Origin: JAKQIM01 sp029557965
GTDB taxonomy: Bacteria; Chloroflexota; Anaerolineae; Anaerolineales; UBA4823
DNA: 64,000 nt
Assembly (NCBI GenBank): GCA_035341015.1
Contig: DAOQUL010000013.1
Coordinates: forward strand, 1 to 64,000
Reading direction: 5' to 3'
In this document: one piece after another, positions 49,875 to 59,735 of the stretch
How the letters are laid out: each line of letters opens with the position of its first letter
How positions within the stretch are numbered: the stretch's first letter is position 1
The notes under the pieces: generated by a model
Databases searched by the model: none
What the model was told of the DNA's origin: nothing
What the model saw: only the letters and a program-made list of their open reading frames with translations
Position numbers and translations under genes: made by a program

Positions 49875-51800
49875 ATGTCTAAAATCATTGGTATTGACCT
49901 GGGCACCACCAACTCGGTGGTGGCGGTGATGGAAGGTGGCGAACCGGTTGTGATCCCTTCGGCTGAAGGCGAGCGGTTGGTGCCTTCTGTCGTGGCGGTC
50001 AACAAGAACCACGAACGCCTGGTGGGGCGGGTTGCCCGCAACCAGGCCGTGGTGAACCCTGAGAACACCGTTTTCTCGATCAAGCGCTTCATGGGGCGCA
50101 AGTTTGATGACCCCGAAGTGCAGCGCGCCATCTCGCGCGTGCCCTACAAAGTCACCAAAGCCCCCAATGGTGACGTGCGTGTGGTGCTGGATGGGCGCGA
50201 ATATTCTCCCCCCGAAATCTCAGCCATGATCTTGGGCAAGCTGAAAGCAGATGCCGAGGCTTACCTGGGTGAGACCGTCACCCAGGCTGTTATCACCGTC
50301 CCGGCTTACTTCAATGATGCCCAGCGTAACGCCACCAAAGACGCCGGCAAGATCGCGGGTTTGGAAGTGCTGCGCATTATCAACGAGCCTACGGCTTCTT
50401 CCCTGGCCTATGGGCTGGACAAGAAGAAAGAAGAAGTGATCGCCGTGTATGATTTGGGCGGCGGCACCTTCGATATCTCGGTCTTGGACGTGGGCGATGG
50501 CGTCTTCCAGGTGCGCTCTACCAATGGCGACACCTTTTTGGGCGGCGATGATTTTGACCTGCGGGTGATCGATTACCTGGCGGATGAATTCAAGCGTGAG
50601 AACGGTGTAGACTTGCGCCAGGATCGCCAGGCTTTGCAGCGCCTGCGCGAGGCCTCTGAGAAGGCTAAGATCGAGCTTTCTAGCATGATGCAAACCGAGA
50701 TCAACCTGCCCTATATCACGGCTGATGCCTCCGGCCCCAAGCACATGGTGATGACCCTGACGCGTGCCAAGCTGGAACAGCTTACCCGCGATTTGATCGA
50801 CCGTTCCTTATCCCCGGTCAAGCTGGCGCTGCGCGATGCCAGCCTGGAAGCTAAGCAGATCAACGAAGTGGTCTTGGTTGGAGGCATGACCCGCATGCCT
50901 GCCGTGCAAGAGTCTGTGCGCGGCCTGTTTGGCAAAGACCCTCACAAAGGCGTGAACCCTGATGAGGTGGTGGCAGTTGGCGCGGCAATCCAGGCCGGTG
51001 TTTTGGGAGGCGATGTCAAAGATATCCTGCTGCTCGACGTGACCCCCCTAACCCTCTCGGTTGAGACCTTGGGCGGCGTAGCAACCCCGCTCATCGAGCG
51101 CAACACCACCATCCCCACCCGCAAGAGCCAGGTCTTCTCTACCGCCAGCGATAACCAGCCCCAGGTAGAGATCCATGTCCTGCAGGGCGAGCGCCCCATG
51201 GCCAATGATAACAAATCGTTGGGCAAGTTCATCCTGGATGGCATTCCCCCTGCACCGCGCGGCCTGCCGCAGATTGAAGTGACCTTCGATATCGATGCCA
51301 ACGGCATCATTAAGGTGACCGCTTCAGATAAGGCCTCTGGACGCAGCCAACACATCACCATCACAGCTTCTTCTGGCCTGAATGACACTGAGGTCGAGCG
51401 CATGCGCCGCGAGGCTGAGCAGCACGCCGATGAGGACAAACAGCGCAAGGAGCTGATTGAAGCCCACAACCAGGCGGATAATGCCGTCTATACGGCTGAG
51501 AAAGCCCTGCGCGACTATGGCGATAAGGTCCCTGCAGATGTGCGCAGCAAGATTGAAGCCGAGGTGGCCAATGTCAAGCAGGCCATGCAGAGCAACAATG
51601 CTGAAACGATGAAGCAAGCCACCGAGAAGTTATTCGTCGAGATCCAAAAGATTGGCGCCTCTATGTACGGGCAAGGTGGCCCAGGCATGGGCGAGGCGGG
51701 GGCACCCGGCCCCGAGGGCGGCCCACAAGCCGGACCTCAGCCAGGGCCAACCCCCGGCGGTGACGAAGACGTGGTGGACGGCGAATTCCGCAACGTGTAA
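49875..51800 (+). CDS. dnaK: Hsp70 chaperone DnaK
   Basis: 641 residues, preceded by AAGGAG. Nucleotide-binding motifs IGIDLGTTNSVVAVMEGG, VYDLGGGTFDISVLDVGDG and VVLVGGMTRMPAVQ, linker DILLLDVTPLTLSVET, then substrate-binding and lid domains ending in a Gly/Pro-rich tail with DVVDGEFRNV. It folds and protects proteins with DnaJ and GrpE. Third gene of the CIRCE operon, ending in a strong hairpin. Confidence 0.98.
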   Translation: MSKIIGIDLGTTNSVVAVMEGGEPVVIPSAEGERLVPSVVAVNKNHERLVGRVARNQAVVNPENTVFSIKRFMGRKFDDPEVQRAISRVPYKVTKAPNGDVRVVLDGREYSPPEISAMILGKLKADAEAYLGETVTQAVITVPAYFNDAQRNATKDAGKIAGLEVLRIINEPTASSLAYGLDKKKEEVIAVYDLGGGTFDISVLDVGDGVFQVRSTNGDTFLGGDDFDLRVIDYLADEFKRENGVDLRQDRQALQRLREASEKAKIELSSMMQTEINLPYITADASGPKHMVMTLTRAKLEQLTRDLIDRSLSPVKLALRDASLEAKQINEVVLVGGMTRMPAVQESVRGLFGKDPHKGVNPDEVVAVGAAIQAGVLGGDVKDILLLDVTPLTLSVETLGGVATPLIERNTTIPTRKSQVFSTASDNQPQVEIHVLQGERPMANDNKSLGKFILDGIPPAPRGLPQIEVTFDIDANGIIKVTASDKASGRSQHITITASSGLNDTEVERMRREAEQHADEDKQRKELIEAHNQADNAVYTAEKALRDYGDKVPADVRSKIEAEVANVKQAMQSNNAETMKQATEKLFVEIQKIGASMYGQGGPGMGEAGAPGPEGGPQAGPQPGPTPGGDEDVVDGEFRNV

Positions 51801-51804
51801 TGTG

Positions 51805-51842
51805 ATGGATACAACCGCCTGGCATCAGGCGGTTGTATCCAT
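51805..51842 (+). terminator. dnaK terminator hairpin
   Basis: A perfect 17 bp stem (51805-51821 with 51826-51842) with a 4 nt loop. There is no T run, but the stem is very stable. It separates dnaK from dnaJ. Confidence 0.75.
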
Positions 51843-51847
51843 AGAAT
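51842..51847 (+). promoter_or_regulatory. -10 box of a probable leaderless dnaJ promoter
   Basis: TAGAAT begins on the last base of the dnaK terminator and ends 5 nt before the dnaJ ATG. No Shine-Dalgarno is present. Confidence 0.5.
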
Positions 51848-51852
51848 AAACT

Positions 51853-52983
51853 ATGGCCCCACGCGATTATTATGAAGTGCTTGGCGTTCCTCGGAACGCT
51901 TCAATGGACGATATCAAAGCTTCGTTCCGTAAACTGGCGCGCCAGTATCACCCCGATGTCAGCCAAGAGCCGCAAGCTGAAGAACGCTTCAAGGAGGTCA
52001 ACGAAGCCTACGGCGTGCTTTCGGATCCAGATAAACGCTCTGCCTATGACCGCTTCGGCCATGCCGGGGTGCAAGGCACGGGCGGCATGCCCGACTACAC
52101 CGTAGATTTTGCCGATATCTTTGAAGGGCTGTTCGGCGGGATGGGCGGTTTTGGCGGCTTTGGGCGATCCACAACGCGTTCGCGCAATGCACCGCGGCGC
52201 GGGGCCGACTTGCAGTATAAATTGAGCCTGACCTTCGAACAGGCTGTCTTTGGCGTGGAAAAAGAGGTCGATATCACGCGAGACGAGCTGTGCGAGTCCT
52301 GCGGCGGCAAAGGTGCCGAGCCGGGCACCTCTGTGACGCGCTGCGGCACCTGCAACGGTTCGGGTGAGGTGCGCCAGGTGCGCCAGACTTTGCTTGGTTC
52401 GATGGTGCAGGTCTCTACCTGCCCGGCCTGCAATGGCGCTGGCGAAACGATCTCAACCCCTTGCAAAACTTGCAGCGGGCGTGGCCTGGTACGCCGCACG
52501 CGTAAGAAGGCCGTCAGTGTACCGGCAGGTGTGGATACGGGCAACCAGATCCGCCTGGCAGGCGAGGGCCAGCCTGGCGTCAATGGCGGCCCGCATGGCA
52601 ACCTGTACCTGGTGGTCGAGGTGCAGCCGCACAAATTCTTCCACCGCAAAGACAATGACGTGCTGTTAGATTTGGGCATTAACGTGGCCCAGGCCACGCT
52701 GGGCGCTGAAGTGGAAGTTCCCACCGTAGATGGCCCGGCCAAGTTAAAGATCCCGGCTGGCATCCAGCCCGGCAAAGTTTTGCGCATGCGCGGCAAGGGC
52801 GTGCCCATCCTGCGCAGCAGCGGCCGCGGCGATCAACTGGTGATCGTCAATGTAGAAATTCCCAAGAACCTCAATGCCGAACAGCGCCAACTCTTCGAGC
52901 AGTTGGCAAAAAGCCTGGGCACTGAGGCCCACCCGGCTGAACGCAGCATTATCGATTGGCTGAAAGAGGCATTAGGCGGATGA
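51853..52983 (+). CDS. dnaJ: Chaperone protein DnaJ
   Basis: 376 residues. The J domain (about 4-68) has the HPD motif in RQYHPDVSQEP. A Gly/Phe-rich region follows (FGGMGGFGGFGRS), then four CxxCxGxG zinc motifs (CESCGGKG, CGTCNGSG, CPACNGAG, CKTCSGRG) and the two C-terminal substrate domains. It delivers substrates to DnaK. It lacks CIRCE of its own and appears to have a separate promoter after the dnaK terminator. The stop overlaps the prmA start. Confidence 0.97.
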   Translation: MAPRDYYEVLGVPRNASMDDIKASFRKLARQYHPDVSQEPQAEERFKEVNEAYGVLSDPDKRSAYDRFGHAGVQGTGGMPDYTVDFADIFEGLFGGMGGFGGFGRSTTRSRNAPRRGADLQYKLSLTFEQAVFGVEKEVDITRDELCESCGGKGAEPGTSVTRCGTCNGSGEVRQVRQTLLGSMVQVSTCPACNGAGETISTPCKTCSGRGLVRRTRKKAVSVPAGVDTGNQIRLAGEGQPGVNGGPHGNLYLVVEVQPHKFFHRKDNDVLLDLGINVAQATLGAEVEVPTVDGPAKLKIPAGIQPGKVLRMRGKGVPILRSSGRGDQLVIVNVEIPKNLNAEQRQLFEQLAKSLGTEAHPAERSIIDWLKEALGG

Positions 52984-53930
52984 GCAAACAAACCTGGTTA
53001 GAGGTATCGCTTAACGTAGATGGCGAGCTGGCTGAGGCCGTGGCTGAAGTGCTGGCGCGCTACATTCCTGACGGCGTGGTGATCGAATCGACTGCCGTGA
53101 CTGCCGGCCCAGAAGACGAGGGCGGGCAGGCGGTGGGTCCCCTGCGCGTGTGCGGCTACCTGCCCATGGATGAGCACCTGGAAGAGAACCGCCAGCGCAT
53201 TGTGGAAGGCTTGTGGTACCTTTCGCGCATTGCCGATGGCAAGACCTCAGCGCTGCCCGAGCCAACATTCCGGCCCATCCAAGAAGTCAATTGGATGGAG
53301 GCTTGGAAGGAGCATTACCACCCCATTCCGGTGGGCCAGGGCTTGATCATTGTGCCGGCCTGGCTCGAAACACCTCCTGGTGGGCGGATGCCCATTCGCA
53401 TTGACCCCGGCATGGCCTTTGGCACCGGCACCCACCCCACCACCCAGCTTTGCCTGGCGCTCTTGGAAAAATATGTGCAAACGGTTGGGCCAGCAGAAGG
53501 CTGGCAGGTGATTGACGTCGGCTGCGGCTCAGGTATTTTGGCTGTGGCGGCGCTCAAGCTGGGGGCAGGCCGCGCCCTGGGGGTCGATATTGACCCCGAG
53601 GCCGTGGATGCCAGCCGCCAGAATGCCGCCGGCAATGGCGTTTTAGAAGCCCTGGAATTGGGGGTTGGCTCGGTAGAGGAACTGCGGGCCGGGCAGTTTG
53701 GCTTGCAGCAAGCCGGGTTGGTCTTTGCCAACATCCTGGCGCCGGTGTTGGTGCGCCTGCTGGATCAGGGCCTGGGCGATCTGGTGACGCCTGGGGGCTG
53801 GCTGGTGCTTTCGGGCATCTTGGATGAACAAAGCCCCGATGTCGAAGCCGCTTTACACAAACACGGCCTGCGGCTGGTAGAGCGCTTCCAAAGTGGCGAT
53901 TGGGTGGCCCTGGCGGCCAGTCAAGCCTAA
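52980..53930 (+). CDS. prmA: Ribosomal protein L11 methyltransferase
   Basis: 316 residues from the ATG at 52980, overlapping the dnaJ stop as ATGA. The N-terminal L11-recognition domain (about 1-110) is followed by a class I SAM methyltransferase: MRIDPGMAFGTGTHPTTQLCL, motif I VIDVGCGSGILAVAALKLGA, VFANILAPVLVRL. PrmA trimethylates L11 lysines and its N-terminus. A dnaJ-prmA link is common in many bacteria. Confidence 0.95.
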   Translation: MSKQTWLEVSLNVDGELAEAVAEVLARYIPDGVVIESTAVTAGPEDEGGQAVGPLRVCGYLPMDEHLEENRQRIVEGLWYLSRIADGKTSALPEPTFRPIQEVNWMEAWKEHYHPIPVGQGLIIVPAWLETPPGGRMPIRIDPGMAFGTGTHPTTQLCLALLEKYVQTVGPAEGWQVIDVGCGSGILAVAALKLGAGRALGVDIDPEAVDASRQNAAGNGVLEALELGVGSVEELRAGQFGLQQAGLVFANILAPVLVRLLDQGLGDLVTPGGWLVLSGILDEQSPDVEAALHKHGLRLVERFQSGDWVALAASQA

Positions 53931-53978
53931 CCGATGAATAAAAAAAACGGCGTTGCGCCGTTTTTTTTATTCATCGGT
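53930..53978. terminator. Bidirectional palindromic terminator with A8/T8 tracts
   Basis: A perfect 23 bp stem (53930-53952 with 53956-53978) and TTG loop. It contains an A8 run in the left arm and a T8 run in the right arm, so each strand has a GC hairpin core followed by eight Ts. It includes the last base of the prmA stop and the final codons of the GGDEF gene. Confidence 0.95.
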
Positions 53979-56900
53979 ATACAGCCGCACCTGGTTGCGC
54001 CCCGACTGCTTGGCGACATACATGGCGCTGTCGGCGCGGTCCAGCAGGCTGGCCAAATCGGGGATACTGCTCTTAAATTCGGCTACCCCCAGGCTGATCG
54101 TGATGGGGATTGGCCCGCGGTCTGTGTCAATGGGGGTTTTTTCCACATGGCTGCGCAGACGCTCTGCCAGCAGAGATGCGCCCTGGATATCCGTTTCGGG
54201 TAAGATGATCACAATTTCCTCACCGCCGTAGCGCCCCATCACATCCACGTCTCGGATCTTGCTGCGCAGGCGGCCGGTCAGGCCAATCAACACCTGGTCG
54301 CCGGCCGCGTGGCCGTAGGTGTCATTGACTTGCTTGAAACGATCCAGGTCCATCATAATGGCTGAGAAAGGCCTGCCGAAGCGCCGGAAGCGCTCGACCT
54401 CGCGCTGGCCTAGCTCAAAGAAGCCCCGCCGGTTGAACAGCCCCGTCAATGGGTCGGTAATTGCCAGCCACTGGACTTCTTTCAACAGGCGGGTGTTCTC
54501 AATGGCAATGGCGGTATTTGCAGCCAGCATTTCCATCAGGTACAGGTCTTCGGTGGTATAGGCGTTGGCTTTATAGCTTTGGGTTGAGAGCATGCCAATG
54601 ATACGGTCGCCCAGGCGCAGCGGCACTGCCAGGATCGAGCGGGTGTAATCTTCTTCACCAAAATGAACACCATCAAATCCAACTTCTTTTTCCATGTCTT
54701 CGATGTAGATGGACGCCCCCGATGCAATCACCCTGCCGCTTAGCCCCTTGTCGATCGGCATGCGGGTGTTCGGATTGCGACCTCCCCGGTCAATCAAATA
54801 CACCGCTTCAACCTCGCTGTGGGCCTCGTCTACCAGGGTGATGACAAAAGCCTCGGCTGGCATGAGCTGGCTCGCGGCCTCGTGCACCGCGCCGTAGATT
54901 TGCTCGGGATCGAAACTGGCTGAGACGACTTCTTGGCTAACCCGGTGCAAGATCGCGCGGCGCTCGGCGGCCTGGCGCGCGTCTTGGTACAGGCGGGCGT
55001 TTTCTACCGCCACCGCGGCCTGCTGGGCAAACAAGGTCAGCAGTTGCAGGTCAGAGCTGTCGAAATTGCGCAGGGGGTCTGATGCGGTCATGCCAATCAC
55101 GCCCACCAGCCGCCCGCCCACCGTCAGCGGTGTGACCATTACCGTATGCCAGGAGCCTTCGTCATACTGCTGAGAACGGCCTGACCAATCGCTGTAATTT
55201 TGGATGATCAACGGCTGCAGGCTTTCGGCTGTGCGGCCCATGGCGCCCTCGCCCATGCGCATTTGTACTCCGGTGAAGTCGTGGCCCATGTTGTAACTGG
55301 CCACAATTTCGATCGTGTTTTGGTCGTCGTGATACAGCCCCAGCTCGCCGCCAGCCGCCTCAAGCAGTGACACTGCCCGCTCCAGGATGGTTTGCAGCAG
55401 CTTGCCAAGCTCCAATTCGGCTGAGATATCTGCCGCGGTGGCGCGCAGCGCGTCTAATTGCTGGACGCGCTCCTGTTCGGCCGCAAACAAGCGCGCATTT
55501 TCCATCACAATTGCCACCTGGTCGGCAAAGGCCACTGCCAGGCGGGCATGATCTGGCGTGTAGCGGTTGGGTTGGTAGCTGTCAATCGAAAGCATGCCCA
55601 CCACGCGCTCGCGTACGATCAACGGCACGCCCAGCCAAGAACGGATCTTGATCAGCTCAAACTCCGGAAAATCCTCGCCGACATTGCCGAGAATGTAAGG
55701 TTGGCGGCTTTCGATCACCTGTGTGTTGGGGTTCGGCCCAGGGATGGGAAAGTGCATGCCGATCACTTTTTGGGGCGTTGGCCAACCCACCCCGCCCACA
55801 ATCTCTAAATACCCGTTGCGCAGCAGTTGCACCGAAGCGCTGTCGAAAGGCACCACCCTCTCCAACTGTTCCATGATGAGCTTCATGGCTTCGTCTTGCT
55901 TGAGTGTGCTGGCAACGATAGCGCCCGCCTGGCGCAGCGTTTCAGCTTCTTGGGCGCGCTGGCGCGACCTCTCGAACAACTGCGAATTTTCAATTGCCAC
56001 GGCTGCCTGGCTGGCAAAGGCCTGGGCCAGGTTGGCTGAACGTTCATCGAAAGCGTTCTCCTGGCGGCTGTCAAGGGTCAGCAGGCCAATCGTCATACCG
56101 CGCCCGTGCAGCGGCACCCCCATCCAGCCCTTGATGTAATAGGAATTGCCCCAATTCTGGAAGAATGGGTTTTCTTGGGCATTTGCCAGGATCAGGGGGG
56201 TGGCGCGGTTCTGAACGCTTTCGAACAGCTCATCCACCAGGTAAACTTTGCCAATCACTTCTTCTGGGTTTTCAAGTCCGCGTCCAGCAACCGCCCGCAA
56301 GGAAATGCCTTCAAGCAGAAAGACGCAGGCGCTGTCGAAAGGCACTACCTGCTCCAGGTGAACCATGATGTTATCAAGCACCTGGCGCAGATCCAGGCTG
56401 GAAGCAATGGCTGCTGTGGCCTGGCGCAGGTTATCCGCTTCTTGGGCGCGCCGCTGTGCCAGGTCTAAGGACCAGGCCTCGGCAATGGCCAATGAAACTT
56501 GCGCTGCCACCTGGTCACAAAGAGAGATTTCGCGCCTGGTGAAGCGATGCGGCTGTTGAAAGCCAAAGAGCACCGAGCCGAGCTTCTTCTCGCCTGCGAT
56601 CAAAGGCAGCGCCAGGGCTGAGCGCAATGAAATTTCTTGTGCTAACCGCTGGCTGATGTGGGGCGTTTGGAGGGCGTCTTCGATCACCACTGGCTTGCCT
56701 GTTTCTAAGACGGCATTCGTGATCGTTTCTTTGCCAATGTTGAAGATCATTTCGGGGTAAGCATGCTGCATCTTGCCAGAAGCTGCCCCTGGCAGGATGC
56801 GCTGGAGCTCTTCATTCCACAGGTTGATGTAGCAGTCGTCTGAGTTGATCAGGTTTGACATCTGGTCTGCCAGCGCTTGGAGCATGTCAGAAAAGTCTGA

Positions 56901-59573
56901 AACGCTGATGGCCGTGCGGGTGATGTCATTCAGCAGGGCAAGCTGCCGTCCGTGGGCTTCAGCAGCCTGGAAGAGGCGTACGTTCTGTAATGCCAGGGCG
57001 GCATCATCCGCAAAGGCCGTCAGGATACGGCGGTCGCTCTCGTCGAACGCGTCCAGGTCCGGGCTTTCTAGGTTGATGGCGCCGATGACCTCGCCGCCCA
57101 CTCGCAAAGGCAGCACCAGCTCAGAACGAATATCGGGCGAGGCAGGCAAATAGCGGCTGTCTTGCGATACATCGGCCGCATAAACGATTTCGGCATGGCT
57201 TGCGGCATAGGCAACCAACCCCGGACCCTTCAGCGGCAGAGAAGTACTCTCAAGCTTGAGCGCCCCGCTTTGGGCCAGCAAGCGTAAGACCTCTTCTTCG
57301 GTATCGCGCTCAAAAACTTCACAGTAAGCAAACTCAAAATCATGGGTCACCGTCAGGGCAACTTGTTGGGCTACGGATTGGAGATTGCCCCCCAGTGTCA
57401 GCAGTTGGCTGGAAGCCCGGTACAAAGTGGATAGCTCGCGGGCATCTTGTTGGGTCTGCGTGTATAACCGTGCCCGATCGAGTGCCAGGGCTGCCTGGCG
57501 CGCCAGGGCGGTTGCTAGATCGATTTCTTGTGCGCTGAAACTGTGCGCTTTGGTGGTGTAATCCAGGTATAGAACACCGGTGAAGCGATCCTGGTAGATG
57601 ATCGGCACCGCCAGCAGGGATTGGATATTGAAGGTTTGTACCAGCTCATCCGGCAGCAGGGGAGATGTCTCTGCGTTGGTGATGGCAATGGCCTGTTTGC
57701 GGTCTTGCAATTCTTGGATGAGCCGCACTTGCTCAATGGGCAAGCTCAGGTGGGCAAATTCCTCCAACTGTGTATCGTTGAGATGCATCTTGGTCGGATC
57801 ATCTGGTTCTGGCATTGCCGGGAGCAGGGTGTTGGTTTTTTCGTTTTTCAGGAAGATGCTCACACGATCCACCGGAAGCAGGCTGCGTGCCGCCAACACC
57901 ACCCGGTCTAACACCTGTTCTACGTCCATCGTAGAGCCGATCATCTCAGATAGATCGAGCAGGGTTCGGATGACATCTGCCCAGTGGCGCACTTCTTCTT
58001 CCGCGCGCTTGCGCTGCAAGACGGCCCCAATGGCATTGGCGGCCGCTCGCAGGGCATCTACCTCCACGGCCGTCCACTGCCGCTCGGCCCAGCAGTCATC
58101 GAAACCAATGAAACCCCACCAGCGCTTCTCAATGAAAATGGGGACGGCAATGATGGATTTGATCTCCTGAGAAGCCAGGGCCTCCTGTTCGCTGGGCGGG
58201 AACTGCCGTACCGCTCCGTAAAGCACTTTTCCGCGTCCCATGATCTCAACCCAGCGCGAAAATCCGGTTTCAATCAGCGATTGGTTTTGCAACTGTGGAT
58301 TGACAATGCGCGGCCGGATGCCCCAGGCAGTCCATTCATGTCTCAGGCTGGTGCGCAGTTGCCCCGCTGTATCAATGTAATTCTCAGATAAGTAAACGCG
58401 GCTGACCTTGCTGGCATCTCCCAGGCGCTGCAAGACCTCTTGGATGTTCTGCTCCCAATCGGTGCTCCTCAAGAACTGTTCGGCTGCAAACCCGATCGCT
58501 TCTAGCACGTTATCGCGCCGCCGCAGGGCCTCTTCGGCGAGCTTCTGGCGCGAGATGTCGCGCATCACCACCAGCCGCCCGGCCAGGTGATTGTGACGGT
58601 CTAGCAAGGAAGAAATGCGAACATCGAAGTGGCGCGGCCCATCAGGCGATTTAATGATCACCTCTTTGACCATCTCCACCCGTCCCAGGGGCAGGGTCAT
58701 CTCGCCGGGCCAGGCGCTCCAAACTTTCTCGATCGTATCGCCGACGAGAGGGGCTTCATTGCCAATGATGCCGCGGGCAGCCTGGTTTAAATCTACAATG
58801 CGGTTTTGATTGTCCAACATGATCACCCCGTCGCTCATGTTATCCAACACAGCATCGCGTGCCAGGGGGATGATATCCAGCAGGCGCAGGCGCACGAGTG
58901 CCAGGGTCAACAACATGCCCGCCAGGGTCAGGGTGAAGGGGTTATTTTGCACCGGGCCAAACAGCCGCACGCCAAAAACATCCAACAGGCCGCCGGTTGT
59001 GGCGATCAATACCCCCAGCAAAATCAACAAGCTTTGAGAGTGGAATAGAACTTTCTGTTTGATGAAGGAGCGCACCAGGCGAGCCGTGCCGATGCCGGTC
59101 ATTGCCAGGGCGTACAACAGGTGAAACAGGCCCCAATAGCCCAATTGGGTTAGCAAGACCGGCGCACTGTGGCCCATTTCCAATGCCATATTGCGCCAAA
59201 CCAGGGAGTGAAAGATATCATTGGTTGAGGCCAGCGCCAGCCCAATTGCTGGCTCTAATAAGAGCAGGGCCAGGTTGCGGCGCATCAACCCCTGCACCCG
59301 TCCCCCGTATTCCATGCAAAAGGCGAACCACAGGGTGGGTAACAGCGCAACCGGAATGTATTGGAGCTTAATGGCTAAGAGCTTGATCGGCAGGCTGGCT
59401 GTATTGATCTCTAGGATCTGCATCAACAGCCAAAAGCATACCCCTAACATGAAGGTGGTCAGGTGCACCGTGCGCAGCGCTGAACGGCGCTCCCATGACA
59501 GCAAGGCCAGTGCGGCTGCCAGAACGGCCGCCACCAGCAAAGGTACTGTCCATGGGGTATAAGACCAGGCCAT
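53967..59573 (-). CDS. Giant sensor diguanylate cyclase: 7TM-PAS-8xGAF-GGDEF
   Basis: 1868 residues. An N-terminal 7TM histidine-kinase-type sensor (about 1-220) is followed by a PAS domain (about 225-345), then eight consecutive GAF domains each near 160 residues with linkers ending in AVAIENARLY-like helices, and a C-terminal GGDEF. The active site is GRYGGEEIVIILP (GGEE at 1783-1786). RDVD (1774-1777) is an intact RxxD inhibitory site five residues before it, so feedback inhibition is expected. No kinase or EAL domain is present. It makes c-di-GMP in response to several ligands. Confidence 0.9.
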   Translation of the reverse strand: MAWSYTPWTVPLLVAAVLAAALALLSWERRSALRTVHLTTFMLGVCFWLLMQILEINTASLPIKLLAIKLQYIPVALLPTLWFAFCMEYGGRVQGLMRRNLALLLLEPAIGLALASTNDIFHSLVWRNMALEMGHSAPVLLTQLGYWGLFHLLYALAMTGIGTARLVRSFIKQKVLFHSQSLLILLGVLIATTGGLLDVFGVRLFGPVQNNPFTLTLAGMLLTLALVRLRLLDIIPLARDAVLDNMSDGVIMLDNQNRIVDLNQAARGIIGNEAPLVGDTIEKVWSAWPGEMTLPLGRVEMVKEVIIKSPDGPRHFDVRISSLLDRHNHLAGRLVVMRDISRQKLAEEALRRRDNVLEAIGFAAEQFLRSTDWEQNIQEVLQRLGDASKVSRVYLSENYIDTAGQLRTSLRHEWTAWGIRPRIVNPQLQNQSLIETGFSRWVEIMGRGKVLYGAVRQFPPSEQEALASQEIKSIIAVPIFIEKRWWGFIGFDDCWAERQWTAVEVDALRAAANAIGAVLQRKRAEEEVRHWADVIRTLLDLSEMIGSTMDVEQVLDRVVLAARSLLPVDRVSIFLKNEKTNTLLPAMPEPDDPTKMHLNDTQLEEFAHLSLPIEQVRLIQELQDRKQAIAITNAETSPLLPDELVQTFNIQSLLAVPIIYQDRFTGVLYLDYTTKAHSFSAQEIDLATALARQAALALDRARLYTQTQQDARELSTLYRASSQLLTLGGNLQSVAQQVALTVTHDFEFAYCEVFERDTEEEVLRLLAQSGALKLESTSLPLKGPGLVAYAASHAEIVYAADVSQDSRYLPASPDIRSELVLPLRVGGEVIGAINLESPDLDAFDESDRRILTAFADDAALALQNVRLFQAAEAHGRQLALLNDITRTAISVSDFSDMLQALADQMSNLINSDDCYINLWNEELQRILPGAASGKMQHAYPEMIFNIGKETITNAVLETGKPVVIEDALQTPHISQRLAQEISLRSALALPLIAGEKKLGSVLFGFQQPHRFTRREISLCDQVAAQVSLAIAEAWSLDLAQRRAQEADNLRQATAAIASSLDLRQVLDNIMVHLEQVVPFDSACVFLLEGISLRAVAGRGLENPEEVIGKVYLVDELFESVQNRATPLILANAQENPFFQNWGNSYYIKGWMGVPLHGRGMTIGLLTLDSRQENAFDERSANLAQAFASQAAVAIENSQLFERSRQRAQEAETLRQAGAIVASTLKQDEAMKLIMEQLERVVPFDSASVQLLRNGYLEIVGGVGWPTPQKVIGMHFPIPGPNPNTQVIESRQPYILGNVGEDFPEFELIKIRSWLGVPLIVRERVVGMLSIDSYQPNRYTPDHARLAVAFADQVAIVMENARLFAAEQERVQQLDALRATAADISAELELGKLLQTILERAVSLLEAAGGELGLYHDDQNTIEIVASYNMGHDFTGVQMRMGEGAMGRTAESLQPLIIQNYSDWSGRSQQYDEGSWHTVMVTPLTVGGRLVGVIGMTASDPLRNFDSSDLQLLTLFAQQAAVAVENARLYQDARQAAERRAILHRVSQEVVSASFDPEQIYGAVHEAASQLMPAEAFVITLVDEAHSEVEAVYLIDRGGRNPNTRMPIDKGLSGRVIASGASIYIEDMEKEVGFDGVHFGEEDYTRSILAVPLRLGDRIIGMLSTQSYKANAYTTEDLYLMEMLAANTAIAIENTRLLKEVQWLAITDPLTGLFNRRGFFELGQREVERFRRFGRPFSAIMMDLDRFKQVNDTYGHAAGDQVLIGLTGRLRSKIRDVDVMGRYGGEEIVIILPETDIQGASLLAERLRSHVEKTPIDTDRGPIPITISLGVAEFKSSIPDLASLLDRADSAMYVAKQSGRNQVRLYTDE

Positions 59574-59683
59574 ATATGCCTATTTTGAATAATGCCCAGG
59601 CGAGCGATAAATATTTATTGCAACTTCTTTAAGTTTACCTATGTTTTTTGCTTTTGTCTATGCTCCGCCGCTTTGCAATACTG

Positions 59684-59720
59684 GCAGTGAGGCGCGGCGC
59701 ATTCAGCCGCGCCTCACTGC
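59684..59720. terminator. Strong 15 bp hairpin after hutU
   Basis: Perfect stem 59684-59698 with 59706-59720, 7 nt loop and no T run. It lies 15 bp beyond the hutU stop on the minus strand. Confidence 0.65.
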
Positions 59721-59735
59721 AAACCCTTACTTCAG

